Assembly: GCA_963930645.1 (NCBI GenBank)
Contig: OZ005652.1
Location: 265,073,856 to 265,137,855 of the forward strand
DNA length: 64,000 nucleotides
Direction of reading: 5' to 3'
Source of the DNA: Salticus scenicus
Lineage: Eukaryota; Arthropoda; Arachnida; Araneae; Salticidae
Within the stretch, counting starts at the first letter, position 1, and every line of letters starts with the position of its first letter. The notes beneath the pieces were generated by a model. The model saw nothing but the letters and a program-made list of their open reading frames with translations, was not told where the DNA came from and searched no databases. Shown piece after piece: positions 8,969 to 20,800 of this stretch. The translations under genes and the position numbers were made by a program.

Positions 8969-11644
8969 ATGGCTGTCAACAATTTACATTCAATTCCCAA
9001 ACTGAATGCGATTAATTTCGAGGAATGGAGGAGTGACATTAAATTTGTTCTTCTTGACCGGGGACTCTGGGACATAGTTGTTGGTACGGAAACAGCCCCA
9101 GTTTTGGCTGATGACAGAAGCAATGCTTCTGCTGTTAATAAATTTAAGTCTAGAGCTAATGCTGCTTTGGCTGTCTTGTACTTAAATATAGAAACTGAGT
9201 ATAGGAAAATTGTAGAAAACGAGGATGACCCCGTAAAGGCATGGAATTTAATTAACAAAAGTTTTGTTCCAGATACTCGTGCACAGCACATGAGTTTATT
9301 TTCTGAGCTGTGTGATTGCAAAATATTGCCTGGTGAGGGTGTAAATGTCTTTGCGTCCCGGGTCATGAGGATATTTAAACAAATAGAAAATTCTAAGGGG
9401 GGACTGACGGAAATTTTTGCATCTTATCAATTGTTACGTTATCTCCCATCATATTTCGACGGTATCGTTCAAAACATACTGAGATGGGAAGATGATAAAT
9501 TTACATTCAATGAAATTGTAACTTGCTTAGTAGCCGAGGAAACTAGGCTAAATTTAAGAAATAAAGATAATGAATTAAGTAAAGCTAAAATTTCTGCTCA
9601 GTTTTCTCATCTAAATGATACAGATAAAAATAAGCTTCTAAAACAAAAATTAATTTGTAAATTTTGTCATAAGAATGGCCATGCTAGACAAAATTGTTTT
9701 TCTCTCAATAGAAGTAAAAATGTTGACTTTAAACCCTCTTTTCAAAACCAAAACTTACCTTCTCAGAATTTCAGTCCTAAGAAATCCTTCCAATCAAGAG
9801 GTAGGCAGAGTCGAAAAAAATCTTCATATCAATCTAGATCAAATTCTAAGACCCGTAATAGTAGTAGGGATTCAAATTCATCTTACTACATTACTGAGGC
9901 CAGTTTAGCTCAGCAAACAAATGAATCAGATTGGGTATTCGATTCTGCCGCGTCTCATCATTTTAGTAAAGACCGTGAACTTTTCACATCATTTAAACCT
10001 CAACAAAATGAAGAAATGGCTGTAGCCATGGAAGGCATCACTTTGCCAATCGAAGGAAAAGGAGACATTAAATTGCGTTTTGGCCAAAGAAATTTTACTT
10101 TAAAGGGAGTGATGTATTCATCAAAGCTTAGGAGAAACCTTATATCAGGGCCACAACTTGACAAAGAAGGTCTACAGTTTATTGGGGGAAGAGGCGAAGT
10201 CAAAATTACGTCTAATGATAATATAATGTTCAGAGCAAAATTAAAAAGTGGTGTTTATCGTGTCCAAGCAAAAATCCCAAAATCTATAAAGCAACATGTA
10301 ACTTTCGAAGCCTCCACAACATCTTCAAAAGAACAGGAAGTTCTAAACCTGTGGCATAAGAGATGCGCTCATGTAAATCCTCAAACTTTGACGCATACAA
10401 GTAATAAGAGGGGTGCAAAGGGATTACCATTCTTAAAGGGACATACAGAATTTTTTTGTGAAGATTGCAGGTTGAATAAATTTAAACGCACTTCATTTAA
10501 ATACAGAAACTTTGTTCGATCCAAGAGACCCTTAGAACTGTTATATACAGATGTTTGGGGACCATGTCAAGTAAGAGGCAAACATGGAGAACGTTATTTT
10601 CTATCAATCATGGACGATTATTCCCGTAAAGTATTCATTTATCCTATAGTCCAAAAATCTGAAGTAGCTGAAACCTTAATTAATCACATCAAAAGGGCAG
10701 AAAGATTTATAGGTAAACCTTTAATAGCTATCCGCTCAGATAATGGAACAGAGTTTGTCAACAAAGAATTTTCAACATTTTGTCAGGAAAAAGGCATCAA
10801 ACATGAACTAACAAACACGTTCACTCCAGAACAAAATGGTGCTATTGAACGTTATAACCAAACTGTTATTAATGGAGCCCGTACATCATTATATGAAAGT
10901 GGTTTAGACTTTTGTTTTTGGCCAGAAGCCGTTTCACATTTCAATTATGCCTGGAACAGACTATGCCATAAAGATTTTGAAAAATCACCATTTGAATTGT
11001 ACGGTGGAAGAAAACCATCAATCAGACACCTTAAACCATTTGGATGTGTAGCTTATGTAGGACTGGCAAAACAAAAAAGACAGAAACTGGATCCAAAAGC
11101 TGTGAAAGGTTATCTAGTTGGATATGCACACCATACAAGAGGATACCGTATTTGGATCCCAGAGCAAAATAAAATAGTAGAATCTTTAAATGTGACATTT
11201 AAAGAAGATCGTTTGTTCAAAACAGAAGCAAGTGGAGCAGTGCTGGGCACCATCAACCAGCATTACACAATTCAAGATGTATTTCCAAAGGATAGTGACG
11301 ATGATTCTGATGAAGAGGCTGTTGACGAAACTCCTGAAATAGAGTCCAGCATACCGTCTGAATTATCTGACACTGAGGAATCCTCAGATGATGAAAAACC
11401 TGTTCAATCATCTCAATTAAAAAACATAAAGTTTGAAAGAAAACAAGTTTTAAGAGGAGATAAATCCAGAACAGACGTATACTACTATCCCGAAAATACA
11501 AGAACAAGATTAAGATCCCATAGAGACGTTAGAAAATATTGCCAAGAAAACAAAATCAAGTATGACCCCACTAAATTTTCATTCACTCCAATAGAAGAAT
11601 CTGACTCAGACACAAGTGCCAATTTTTGTCATAATTCCTCTTGA
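8969..11644 (+). CDS. copia Gag-protease-integrase polyprotein, copy 2 (891 aa)
   Basis: Same domain order as copy 1: Gag, CX2CX4HX4C zinc knuckle (CKFC...), protease with DSAAS, HHCC motif, and DDE integrase with D,D(35)E spacing. The start chosen is the MAVNN ATG shared with copy 1. One extra T in the leader leaves an in-frame ATG at 8933 that would add 12 residues here only, so that start is unlikely to matter. A two-codon insertion (Ser-Gln) sits in the acidic tail relative to copy 1. The frame ends in TGA-CTA, with the same phase continuing into RT. Confidence 0.95.
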   Translation: MAVNNLHSIPKLNAINFEEWRSDIKFVLLDRGLWDIVVGTETAPVLADDRSNASAVNKFKSRANAALAVLYLNIETEYRKIVENEDDPVKAWNLINKSFVPDTRAQHMSLFSELCDCKILPGEGVNVFASRVMRIFKQIENSKGGLTEIFASYQLLRYLPSYFDGIVQNILRWEDDKFTFNEIVTCLVAEETRLNLRNKDNELSKAKISAQFSHLNDTDKNKLLKQKLICKFCHKNGHARQNCFSLNRSKNVDFKPSFQNQNLPSQNFSPKKSFQSRGRQSRKKSSYQSRSNSKTRNSSRDSNSSYYITEASLAQQTNESDWVFDSAASHHFSKDRELFTSFKPQQNEEMAVAMEGITLPIEGKGDIKLRFGQRNFTLKGVMYSSKLRRNLISGPQLDKEGLQFIGGRGEVKITSNDNIMFRAKLKSGVYRVQAKIPKSIKQHVTFEASTTSSKEQEVLNLWHKRCAHVNPQTLTHTSNKRGAKGLPFLKGHTEFFCEDCRLNKFKRTSFKYRNFVRSKRPLELLYTDVWGPCQVRGKHGERYFLSIMDDYSRKVFIYPIVQKSEVAETLINHIKRAERFIGKPLIAIRSDNGTEFVNKEFSTFCQEKGIKHELTNTFTPEQNGAIERYNQTVINGARTSLYESGLDFCFWPEAVSHFNYAWNRLCHKDFEKSPFELYGGRKPSIRHLKPFGCVAYVGLAKQKRQKLDPKAVKGYLVGYAHHTRGYRIWIPEQNKIVESLNVTFKEDRLFKTEASGAVLGTINQHYTIQDVFPKDSDDDSDEEAVDETPEIESSIPSELSDTEESSDDEKPVQSSQLKNIKFERKQVLRGDKSRTDVYYYPENTRTRLRSHRDVRKYCQENKIKYDPTKFSFTPIEESDSDTSANFCHNSS

Positions 11645-11648
11645 CTAG
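11642..11648 (+). promoter_or_regulatory. in-frame TGA-CTA-G, candidate readthrough site (copy 2)
   Basis: Identical to the site in copy 1 although the copies differ elsewhere. It is the only stop between 8969 and 13264 in this phase. Its retention in two separately inserted young copies argues against a random nonsense mutation. Confidence 0.6.
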
Positions 11649-13264
11649 AATTAATTATACCAAGAACTTTCAAACAAGCCCAAAAATCAGACCAGTTTCA
11701 AGAATGGCTAGAAGCAATGAAAACCGAAATAAAAACCATCCAAGAACGAAAGGTTTGGCATCTTGTAAAACCTCCTCAAAATAAGCAAATAATTGGATGT
11801 CGCTGGGTATATGCTATAAAACGAGATGAAGAAGGTCGAATTGCTAAATTCAAGGCAAGGCTTGTAGCTCAAGGTTACGCTCAAGTAAAAGGCGAGAGTT
11901 ATGAAGAAACTTTTAGTCCTGTTATAAACTTCGATCTAATTCGTTTTTTCTTTTCACTTTTGGTAGTGCAACACAAGTGGAATCACGTACAATGTGATGT
12001 CACTGGCGCATACCTATATGCTCCGCTAGAAGATGAAATATACATGCAGCAACCACCTGGTTTTATTAAACAAGGAGAAGAGAAGTTAGTTTGCAAGCTC
12101 GACAAAGCTCTCTATGGCCTTCACCAAAGTGGACGAGCATGGTTTTACGAAATTGACAGAGTTTTATCAAATATCGGTTTTATTAAATTTACTTCTTGCA
12201 ACTGTGTTTATACATTCAAATTTCAAGTTATCCTATTATTATATGTTGATGACATGGTTTTATTTGGTAAAAGTAAAATGTTTTTAGAGGAAGCCATTAA
12301 TGTTTTAAAACAAAAATTCAAATTAAAAATTTTGGGAAGGACAAAGAAACTACTTGGAGTAGAATTTGTTGAAATTGACTCAAAGCTATTCATTCATCAA
12401 GAAAGCTATATTCAAGAAATATGCAGTCGTTTTAATAATTTTAACCTTCCAATTTCATCCTTACCAATCAGCAAAGGCTGTATTTACTCAAAATCAAGCT
12501 GTCCTCAAACCGAAGAAGAAACCAAAGAAATGACAAAGTATCCATATCGCAATATTCTAGGGTGTTTATCATATTTATCTAACAGAACAAGACCTGATAT
12601 AGCATATGCCGTCAATATCTATAGCCAATTCCAATCGAATCCAGGAATTCATCACTGGAATGGGTTGATCAAACTACTGGGATATGTAAAGAAAACCAGC
12701 CAATTAAAATTAAAACTTTCATGTGCTGATTCACAGATCGTAGCCTACACAGACGCCGACTTTGCTTCAAATCGTGATGATCGGACATCCATAGGTGGAC
12801 AAATAGTATTTCTAGATAGTAGCCCCATCAGTTGGAGGACCTTTAAAGAGAAGGCTGTTAGTTTATCCACTATGGAATCTGAGTTCATTGCCGCTACAGA
12901 AGCAGCAAAAGAAATTGTCTGGCTAGATCGAATTCTAGAAGAATGCCAAAACATGAAGATTATAAAAAATAAGAAAATCTCAAAATTACTAATTGACAAT
13001 ATGGCTGCCATAGACTTTATTAAATCTCCTATAGAGAATAATAGAAGCAAACATATAGAGGTCAAACTATATTTTATTAGAGATCTTGTTATCAAAAATA
13101 TTTTTGAATTAGTTTTCATTCGTAGCAAATTAAATTTGGCTGACATATTTACTAAGCCACAAACTAAATTTGAATTACAAAAATTTGTGAAAAATCTTTT
13201 CTTCGAAAATGTTTCAAAAGTTAATCTTAAATTTTCAATTTCAAATTTTTCTATGAATTTATAA
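11645..13264 (+). CDS. copia reverse transcriptase-RNase H region, copy 2
   Basis: Same phase as the Gag-PR-IN frame; the first internal ATG is 11717 (515 aa). The RT catalytic Asp in QCDVTGAYL, YVDD, the GLHQSGRAWF block and the RNase H acidic residues are all present, as in copy 1. Differences from copy 1 are S to N, P to L and I to V. Translation probably depends on passage through the TGA at 11642. Confidence 0.93.
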   Translation, partial: LELIIPRTFKQAQKSDQFQEWLEAMKTEIKTIQERKVWHLVKPPQNKQIIGCRWVYAIKRDEEGRIAKFKARLVAQGYAQVKGESYEETFSPVINFDLIRFFFSLLVVQHKWNHVQCDVTGAYLYAPLEDEIYMQQPPGFIKQGEEKLVCKLDKALYGLHQSGRAWFYEIDRVLSNIGFIKFTSCNCVYTFKFQVILLLYVDDMVLFGKSKMFLEEAINVLKQKFKLKILGRTKKLLGVEFVEIDSKLFIHQESYIQEICSRFNNFNLPISSLPISKGCIYSKSSCPQTEEETKEMTKYPYRNILGCLSYLSNRTRPDIAYAVNIYSQFQSNPGIHHWNGLIKLLGYVKKTSQLKLKLSCADSQIVAYTDADFASNRDDRTSIGGQIVFLDSSPISWRTFKEKAVSLSTMESEFIAATEAAKEIVWLDRILEECQNMKIIKNKKISKLLIDNMAAIDFIKSPIENNRSKHIEVKLYFIRDLVIKNIFELVFIRSKLNLADIFTKPQTKFELQKFVKNLFFENVSKVNLKFSISNFSMNL

Positions 13265-14037
13265 AATTAAAAAATGTAATTTTTCTAAAATTTTCTTTAT
13301 GAATTCAAATCCTTAATGAATTCAAACTTTTTTTTAGGAATTCAAAATTTATGAATTCAAAAATTTAAACTTTTCTATGAATTCAAATGTTTCCTTGAAT
13401 TCGGGAAAAAAAAAAATTTCAAATTTTGCAAGTTAAGCAAAATCTTTCCAGGTTTAGGCTGGAAGTTTTTTTTGAGAATTTCAATTCTCATTCTTTCTTT
13501 GACAGTAAGTCAATTTTTTTTCCTATTGCTCACAGCAATTTTTTGTTAATCTCTCTCTCTCTCCTCTCCATTCCCGAAATAATCCATTCTGTTCTTTTTG
13601 TTAAGTATTTGTATGTAATTTATACTTTTATATTGTAAGAAAGAATTGTGTTTATACATATATTTATAATATTGAATGTGATTATACTCATGTTATATTT
13701 GTTGTTAAACTTATTATACAAATAATTCATTGTATGAATTTCTTTTCTACAGTTTTTTTAAAAGAGCATGTTAAAAATCTTTTCAAAACTGGAGGAGAGG
13801 TTTGAGTAAACAGGTATATGTTATTTGTGTTTCAAAAACAAATTGTTTTGTAGATCACCTCTATCCAGATATTGATCTCTGTTGCTGTGCAGCTGAAGAT
13901 TAAACCTAATTGTTTTTTTAGTTCTGAAGAAACTGTTAAACTGATTAGTCACAGTCGTATGATTATACAATTTGTGCAAAGTTTTGCTGGATGCTTTTTC
14001 TTTTTATTAACTTTTTAAGCGTAAAAGTGCAAACGAT

Positions 14038-14048
14038 AAGAGGGGGGG
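14038..14048 (+). promoter_or_regulatory. polypurine tract, copy 2
   Basis: AAGAGGGGGGG, then CCT, then the LTR start. Same arrangement as copy 1. Confidence 0.8.
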
Positions 14049-14051
14049 CCT

Positions 14052-15174
14052 TGTTAATAGTAAACCTATAGTTTCCCGTTTTTTCTTATCGTTATGCTAA
14101 TTAAATATATTAAAAATTAATCACTCTTAAAATAAAACTTAAAGAAAAAAAAACGTTAGTTGAAAAAAAATTAAACACTTATTAAAAATCCTAATTTCCT
14201 TTTAATATATTTTCTACTTACCAGGAAAAATAAATATATCGTTCAATGAAATGCTATATTAAGGAGCTTTCAAATTTAAATCATCCATCTTAATTTTTCA
14301 AACGCGAAACGTAAACAATAGCTAACCTTCCGGAAGTTCCGACTGAGCCGAGTTTCAAAAATTTGCATAAAACATCTCTAAGAACGATAGCCAAAGTCTA
14401 CGCACGCGCCGCGACGTACGTCCGGAAGATCACTTCGTTTCTCCCGCGAAACTATAAATAGCGAACGGCGATGGTAGTGGGTGTTCGCGGTTGCCTTCGC
14501 GGTTGCTTTTACCTTTGCTCTTGCCCCTGCCATTGTTCATTTTTCGCCGATGCCGGTTTCATAAGATATCGCCGTAATATGTGGCGTTTATTTTTTATAT
14601 TCAAATAAAATCTTTTCATTTTTAGTTAGTTATAACTCACGTTAATCCTTTTTTGTGAGTTCGAAATTTAAATGAAATTTATAGGTGTTCATATCGCGAC
14701 AATAACAAGTGGAAACAAGAACGTCACGTCTTCTACATAAGTGTCACCAGCTCTTTCTAATGGCACGTAGTAGTTTTTTTTCTGCAACCTATATGGGAAA
14801 TAAAAAGATGTTAAATATTGTCTTCGTACTCACCTTGTTTGTCATCCAGCATCTGCTTTGGTATGTTTGTTATATATAAAAAGTATTTGTCTACTTCAAT
14901 TATCTTATTGTTATTCATATAAACTTATTGTTATATTTATATAAACTTTTTTTGAATTTATTGTTTCAATTAAAATACAAATTAAATTAAAATTTGTTAT
15001 GGTCATTTATTTAACAATTTCTACATATTTATCTTTCAGCATATTTACTTACTCTAGCTTCCATGTATCTAATTCATTTAATTAACTTTAAATGTTGTTA
15101 CGCTGGTGTTTACGTCTAGAGTAGGCTCCTCTGCTAATTCACTTAGCCTTGGATCTACTTCACACCAGCTAACA
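14052..15174 (+). repeat. 3' LTR of copia copy 2
   Basis: Same length (1123 bp) and apparently the same sequence as 7378-8500. TATAAATA at 14453-14460. Ends AGCTAACA, followed by the GTATT duplication. Confidence 0.95.
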
Positions 15175-15179
15175 GTATT
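15175..15179. repeat. target site duplication GTATT, right, copy 2
   Basis: Second copy of the 5-bp duplication that precedes the element at 7373-7377. Confidence 0.9.
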
Positions 15180-15470
15180 CCTTCCCTGACCCTTCGTGCC
15201 CCCTAAAAAAAAATCATTTCTGATTTGGTAAAGACTCACACCGTGTCCCCACTGCCTTCGGCAGCGCAGACCCATGCGCGCTTCGCGCGCACGTGTTAAG
15301 GTATACGCGCGCTACGCGCACATATTCCTTCTCAAATCAAATTTTTTTCTTACGAAAAGAAAATGAAAAAAAAAATCATTTCTCATCGGTTAAAAAGTCG
15401 GATCGGGTCCCCACTGCCTTCGGCAGCGCTGTCCCGTGTGCGCGGTGCACGCCTATATCTTCCCCACCCT
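15180..15470. repeat. GC-rich ~160-bp tandem repeat, right of copy 2
   Basis: Continues the array at 7136-7377. Two units start at 15246 and 15408, with CTTCGG hairpins and GCGCGC blocks. It appears to be the 3' end region of the minus-strand Helitron-like element that follows. Confidence 0.8.
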
Positions 15471-16867
15471 TTCAGCCCTTCCTAATTAACCTACATATAC
15501 CAATTTTGAACGGTGTAACTGAATTAGCTGAGATGCAAAAGAAAACCTAATCAGGAAACCTCAAAACGTGCAAATCTGGTTAAAACTTTCGATAATATAA
15601 AAGAACGTTAAAATATCTTTCGAATGATGTATTAAAAATAATTTAATCATAATTAGAAATTGAAATATTGAAATTTTAAAATATTACAGCGCCATCTGGC
15701 GGTAGAAATTTCTGTAATCTACTGTTCGATTGCAAATCAACAATGCTATCGAATGATGTATTACTTATGAAATTATTTTAATTAGTAGCTGAGATACAAA
15801 AGAAAACCGATTCAGGAGACCTCAAAACATGTAAATGAAGCGAAATCTTGAATCCCACTTTCGATAATATAAAAGTACTTTAAAATATCTTTCAAATGAT
15901 GTATTAAAAATAATTTAATCATAGTTAGAACTTGAAATACGCGTATGAGAATAAAATTTAATTTGCAATTAAATTGTACATTTGAAATTTGAAAATATTA
16001 CAGCGCCATAAAAGAACACTGATTCAGAAGACCTCAAAACGTGTAAATCTGTTGAAAACTTTGAATTATGTAAAAGAACTTTAAAATATCTTTCGTATGA
16101 TGTATAAAAAATAAATTAATCGTAATTAGAAATTGAAATACGCGTATTAGAATATTGCAAAAATGTCGGGCGTGTAAAGATAAAATTTAATTTGCAATTA
16201 AAATGTAAATCTTTTGTTTATTGACGAAAATCGATGAAATTTGAAATGCAAGTTTGTTTTGTGGTGTAAATATTATATACTAAATAAAATGTGTAAAATT
16301 TGAAAAATTGAAGAAAATAGAAAATTGCATTTTTTTATCCCAGTTAAAATCCATCTGTTTATCAATCAGTGGCAGGTGCTTTTTTTTTCGCTTCTGCTGT
16401 CTAGACGATCGTTTGCAAAGATAAGATTCTTGTGATTTGTTGCCAACATTTTTTTATAGTTTAGTTAATTTTAAAAAATCTAATTGTCCGATCGATAAGC
16501 CGTTTAAACCATCGGATTCAGAAAAAAAAGCCCTTTCCAATGGTACCTTGTTTGTAACAATACGACTGATATTTCTAATTTATTTTCCACTTTTTCCGTA
16601 AAAATGTCGCTTTTTAAGCATTTAATCATGAATTCTGGGTCATTTTTCGGTAGACAATGGTCGACATTTTAATTAATATCTCCGCTAATTAGGGTCGCAT
16701 CGTTTAGCAAATTAGATAACCCAGATCTGCGATAAATTCTCTGTCCGACGGTACCTGTTCGAAGTCCGTGCGACCGTTAGCGGCGGAGCTTTTGCGGTTT
16801 CAAGCCGTTTCTCACAGACACACAGACACACACACACACACGTACAGATTTTAATAATATAAGGAGA
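15471..16867 (-). mobile_element. Helitron-like non-autonomous element, 5' end at 16867
   Basis: On the minus strand it starts TCTCCTTATATTATTAAAA followed by a GT-rich microsatellite (16812-16845). This is the layout of other Helitron-like 5' ends in this window. The body (15530-16640) is an inverted relative of 48890-50130: both carry the CTGAGATACAAAAGAAAACC block and a CAGCGCCATCTGGCGGTAG block. Its 3' region is the GC-rich tandem repeat, now split by the copia elements. No coding sequence seen. Confidence 0.55.
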
Positions 16868-17701
16868 TTCTTCCATCATCCGTAATTTTATAAAGTTAAT
16901 AAATTGCTCTTTTATTTAATCTGCCATATTACTTTTGTTAAAAATCTGTTTAGCGCGTCCTTTAAGCATTTATTTATTATGAAATCCAAATTCATCAGTT
17001 ATTTTTTTTATTAATAAACATGTTTCTTGTAAAAATTTTTAAAAATTTTAAGAAAAAATTGTCTTAATTTATTTCAATCCATTTTTGTAAAAAAAAAGTA
17101 AAGAAAGAAAGAAAAATAAAAACAGAATTTATTACTATTTAATGTCTTATTAATAGACAAAATTAAATTCATTGAAAATGAGCGCCATCTCTTGATGAAT
17201 TCATGAAATTTTTGGGTTAAATATCACAAAATTGAAAATAACTACCCTGTATATTAACCAAAAAAATTTTGATTGCAAAATTCACTAGTACAGGTCAGAA
17301 GGAATGTCCATGCAAATTTTCAGCTCATTAGCTGCAGAACTTTAGGCTCACTCGCTGTCAATCTTAACAAGAAGAAGAAGAATATAACCGGAAAATTTCG
17401 GGTTTTTAAAGTTAGACAACTCAGGCCCCTTAATTCAGAAAGACATGCAAATTTGTATGTTTTGTCTTAAGCGTATGCTCAAGGTCTGTGCAAAAAATCA
17501 TAGGTCTTGGGGATCAGGGAGCTGAGATACAGGTAGTCGAAAAGTCTGAGATGCTATGTCAACATAATATACGCTTGTAGCGTTTCACCATTGACTTTCC
17601 TACTTTGTAAATTTCATTTGTTTTTCTTAATGTTTGTTTTAGCTTGGCAGGGCGGAACACTACCACGTTAAACCTAAAATTATCCCTTAAATTTCTTTCA
17701 G
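16868..17701 (+). other. intronic AT-rich sequence before the first visible tankyrase exon
   Basis: No exon, RNA gene or clear repeat boundary seen. It ends in the acceptor TTTCTTTCAG at 17692-17701. Confidence 0.5.
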
Positions 17702-17814
17702 GCTGAAGATGTGAAATGTTTGCTTGTTGATGCCATGCCTCCCCCTTCTTTACCACCAAGTACAAAGAGTAGTGCTATAGGAGCACCTTCTCTGCCTGCT
17801 ATTTCTTCTCCTAG
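17702..17814 (+). CDS. TNKS: tankyrase exon: end of ankyrin region and start of linker
   Basis: Follows TTTCTTTCAG and ends before GTACTA. It begins AEDVKCLLVDAMPPPSLPPS, which matches the tankyrase segment after the last ankyrin repeat (D/EDV..LL..AMPP). Enters in phase 0 and leaves two bases of a Ser codon. Confidence 0.88.
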
Positions 17815-20800
17815 GTACTAAAATATTTATTTATTATATATAAGCAATATTTTTAAAAATTAAAATTGGATAGTATTTTACAGTTTTTCCATACTAATTA
17901 TCTGTTAATAAATTTATTACTATTCTTGTTTATAAGGAAACTAAGCTTAGTAAACTGAATAATGTGACTTGTGTGATCTGTAACTATATATTAACACATC
18001 CTTCAATAAGTCCTGGGACTAATTCTCAGATAGCGTCGCAAAAATATTTCTGTGTGGGTAAAGTAAACCTAACTTTCAAAAGATACATGTTAAAGTTTCA
18101 TGATATTTCGATCGTTTGTTGCCAAGATATCAAAGTTTTAGTGACCCTACTTTTGATGTTTTCAAAATGAGGGACAAAGCTGAATTTCATGAGTTGATTA
18201 ATCATTGCTTTGTGATAGGCAAGAATATTGTTGAAATTTAGTAGTGGTTTAACAGTTTCAACAGTATTTTTGTCCATAAAAAAAACAATATTTAAACAAC
18301 AAACGAAATTCAGCTTTGTCCCTCATTTTGAAAACATGAAAAGTAGGGTCACTAAAACTTTAATATCTCAGCAACAAACAATCGAAATATCATGAAACTT
18401 TAACGTGTATCTTTTGAAAGTTAGGTTTACTTTACCCATACAGAAATATTTAATTTGCGACGCTATCTGGGGATTAGTCCCGGGACTGATTGTACAATGT
18501 GTTATATTGTAAAAAAATATCAAGAAAGTTTATACAGGGCTCAAAAGTAATAGTTTTCCGTTGGTCTGGGACCATAAAAATATTCAACGGACCAGTAAAA
18601 TATAAATTTTAGTGGCTCCAACAGATCAGTGAAACTTTTCGATATTTTTATTTTTCACTTTTTTCTAAAATTGCTTGTAAATCTGTCATAGAGTTGTATG
18701 GTATGATAATAGTAAGTGTATACTTCATTATAATTGTCAATATTACCTATTCTCCATAATTTTTCATTCAGTTTCATTTTAGGATTTTTTTTTTAAACTT
18801 CTAATACTTAATATAATACTTTATGTTAAATATGTGACATATAGCTCTTTTATTAAAGCATACATTTTGGATTTATATAAAACTTCATTAGTACTTTTTA
18901 ATTGATTTACAAAAAATTTTAATATCTGGCATGTAAATTTATTTTACATGATAATTATTAAAATTTTACAAATTTTTAAATATTTGTAAAAATATAATGG
19001 TATGTCGATGTGTGAACGGACCAGTGAAAGTATGTACTCACCAGTGAAAATCTTAAAATTACTGGTCCTGTCGATCAGTGACTTAATTTTCTTAATTTCT
19101 ATCCCTATTATATACTGTAGCTATCATGAATATTTCTGTTACTTGAAAACATTTCAAAGAAAAGTATTTTTTTTTTTTTTTCTAGTATTGTGAATATTTG
19201 GGGTAAAATTAACCCCCTCTACCCCATAGTGTTTGAGAAACTGCTTTAATTTTCATTATAAAACACATGACATCCCCTATTGAGGAATCCTTATCAAAAT
19301 TTAATTGGTTTAGTTTTAATTAACTTACATTCTGCATATCTAATTTGGTTAGATTTTATATCATAAAAGCTGAGATATAACTTTAGAGCAATTGAGGTTT
19401 AATTACTACCGCTTATATAAGTACTATCTATTAAGCAGTGTGTGCCAAAACTGAAGTAGCTTAGTTTTTCACAACAAACACTTTATATATTAAACCAGCT
19501 GATAATATGAAATGGATGCATAATTATTATGAAAATAACCACCATTTCATTATTTTATAAAATAACTTAATAAAATTTTATATTTACAACTAACAAAGTA
19601 ACTAAAATAAATTTGTTGTAATGTACTACAGTTGCTGCAAAAATAATTTTACAGGCATTTATAAATAAAGAGTATGATGTAACTTTGACAGTATGGAAAT
19701 TAGCTAACCTAAGATTTTTTTTTTTTTAAAACTTATTATCAAATGTTAGCAAGTTTTTCATAATTTCATGTGATGTATGATTTTTCTCTTATTTTTAATG
19801 CAATTTTACATTTAATCTTTTATTTCTAGTGTTTCTTCATCGTCTCCTGTTCCAAGTTATTCAGTTGTTGGATTGGAAGAAGATATTCCACTTTCATTAA
19901 ATTTACTTTCTTCACAAAAACTGCCTGCTGTACCAGTACCTGGTATACAGCATGGAGATGGTTGTATGGATTTTGACAGAGCTGAAGCTCCAGATCCTAC
20001 TATGGAGAATATAAGCATGTCTGGTTTCCTTGCAAATCTTGGTCTTGATCACATATTGGATATATTTGAGAAAGAACAAGTATGACATATACATTTATAA
20101 AAAATATATTGTAGTATTAAATAGAAAATAAAAAAGGTGTTAAAAAGCACAAATGAAGGAAAATTGTTAATTAGTATTACAATTGTTTTGGAATGTCCAA
20201 AAGTTCCTTCCTCAATACTAGTGAAAAACAAATTTAAAACATGATAAAAAGTAAAAAAAAAATAAGAAAAATTAAAATTAAAAAGTTGAAACAAAGGAGA
20301 TTGCCAAGCAAGTATGATCCTGAGCTAGAAAGGGTCCTAAATAAACAATTTTTCTTTGTTTGTGCTTTTTAATTTTTTTTTTAATATTCCGGCACAAAGT
20401 ATCTTTACTTATCTTTAACATTGTAGTATATTGAATACATTTGATTTTGAAATACTAATAATACTTTATTTGTCCGGGAATACACTATTTCTTAATTTAT
20501 TTGTAATGCATGGAACAATATTCCCCAATCATTCAAAATACAGAATTAAAAATAATCAACTTTTAACTTTTTTAAAAAATACATGAAGCCTGCTAAACAT
20601 AATTAAATAAATATAAAAAAACATACTTTAGGCTTTCATTTCATTTCCTTAGTTACTTTCACCGGAGGCCCCCGGCATTTTCAAAGGAACTTGAGTGGTA
20701 GCGCTTCATCAGCAAGTGATTTCTCCTGGTGTTTTCTGGGATTATTTCGCCGATTTTTCAGTAGATGGCTCCAAACTTCATCTACATCAGCACATGACTG

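Larger units (their letters stand above)
7378..15174 (+). mobile_element. Ty1/copia LTR retrotransposon, copy 2, complete (7797 bp)
   Basis: Complete element: LTR 7378-8500, leader, Gag-PR-IN, TGA, RT-RH, 3' UTR with a GAATTC cluster (13301-13402), polypurine tract and LTR 14052-15174. Both LTRs are 1123 bp and read as identical. The 5-bp duplication GTATT flanks it. Everything needed for transposition appears present, apart from the single TGA shared with copy 1. Long LTRs and long untranslated regions make it larger than Drosophila copia (about 5 kb). Confidence 0.97.
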
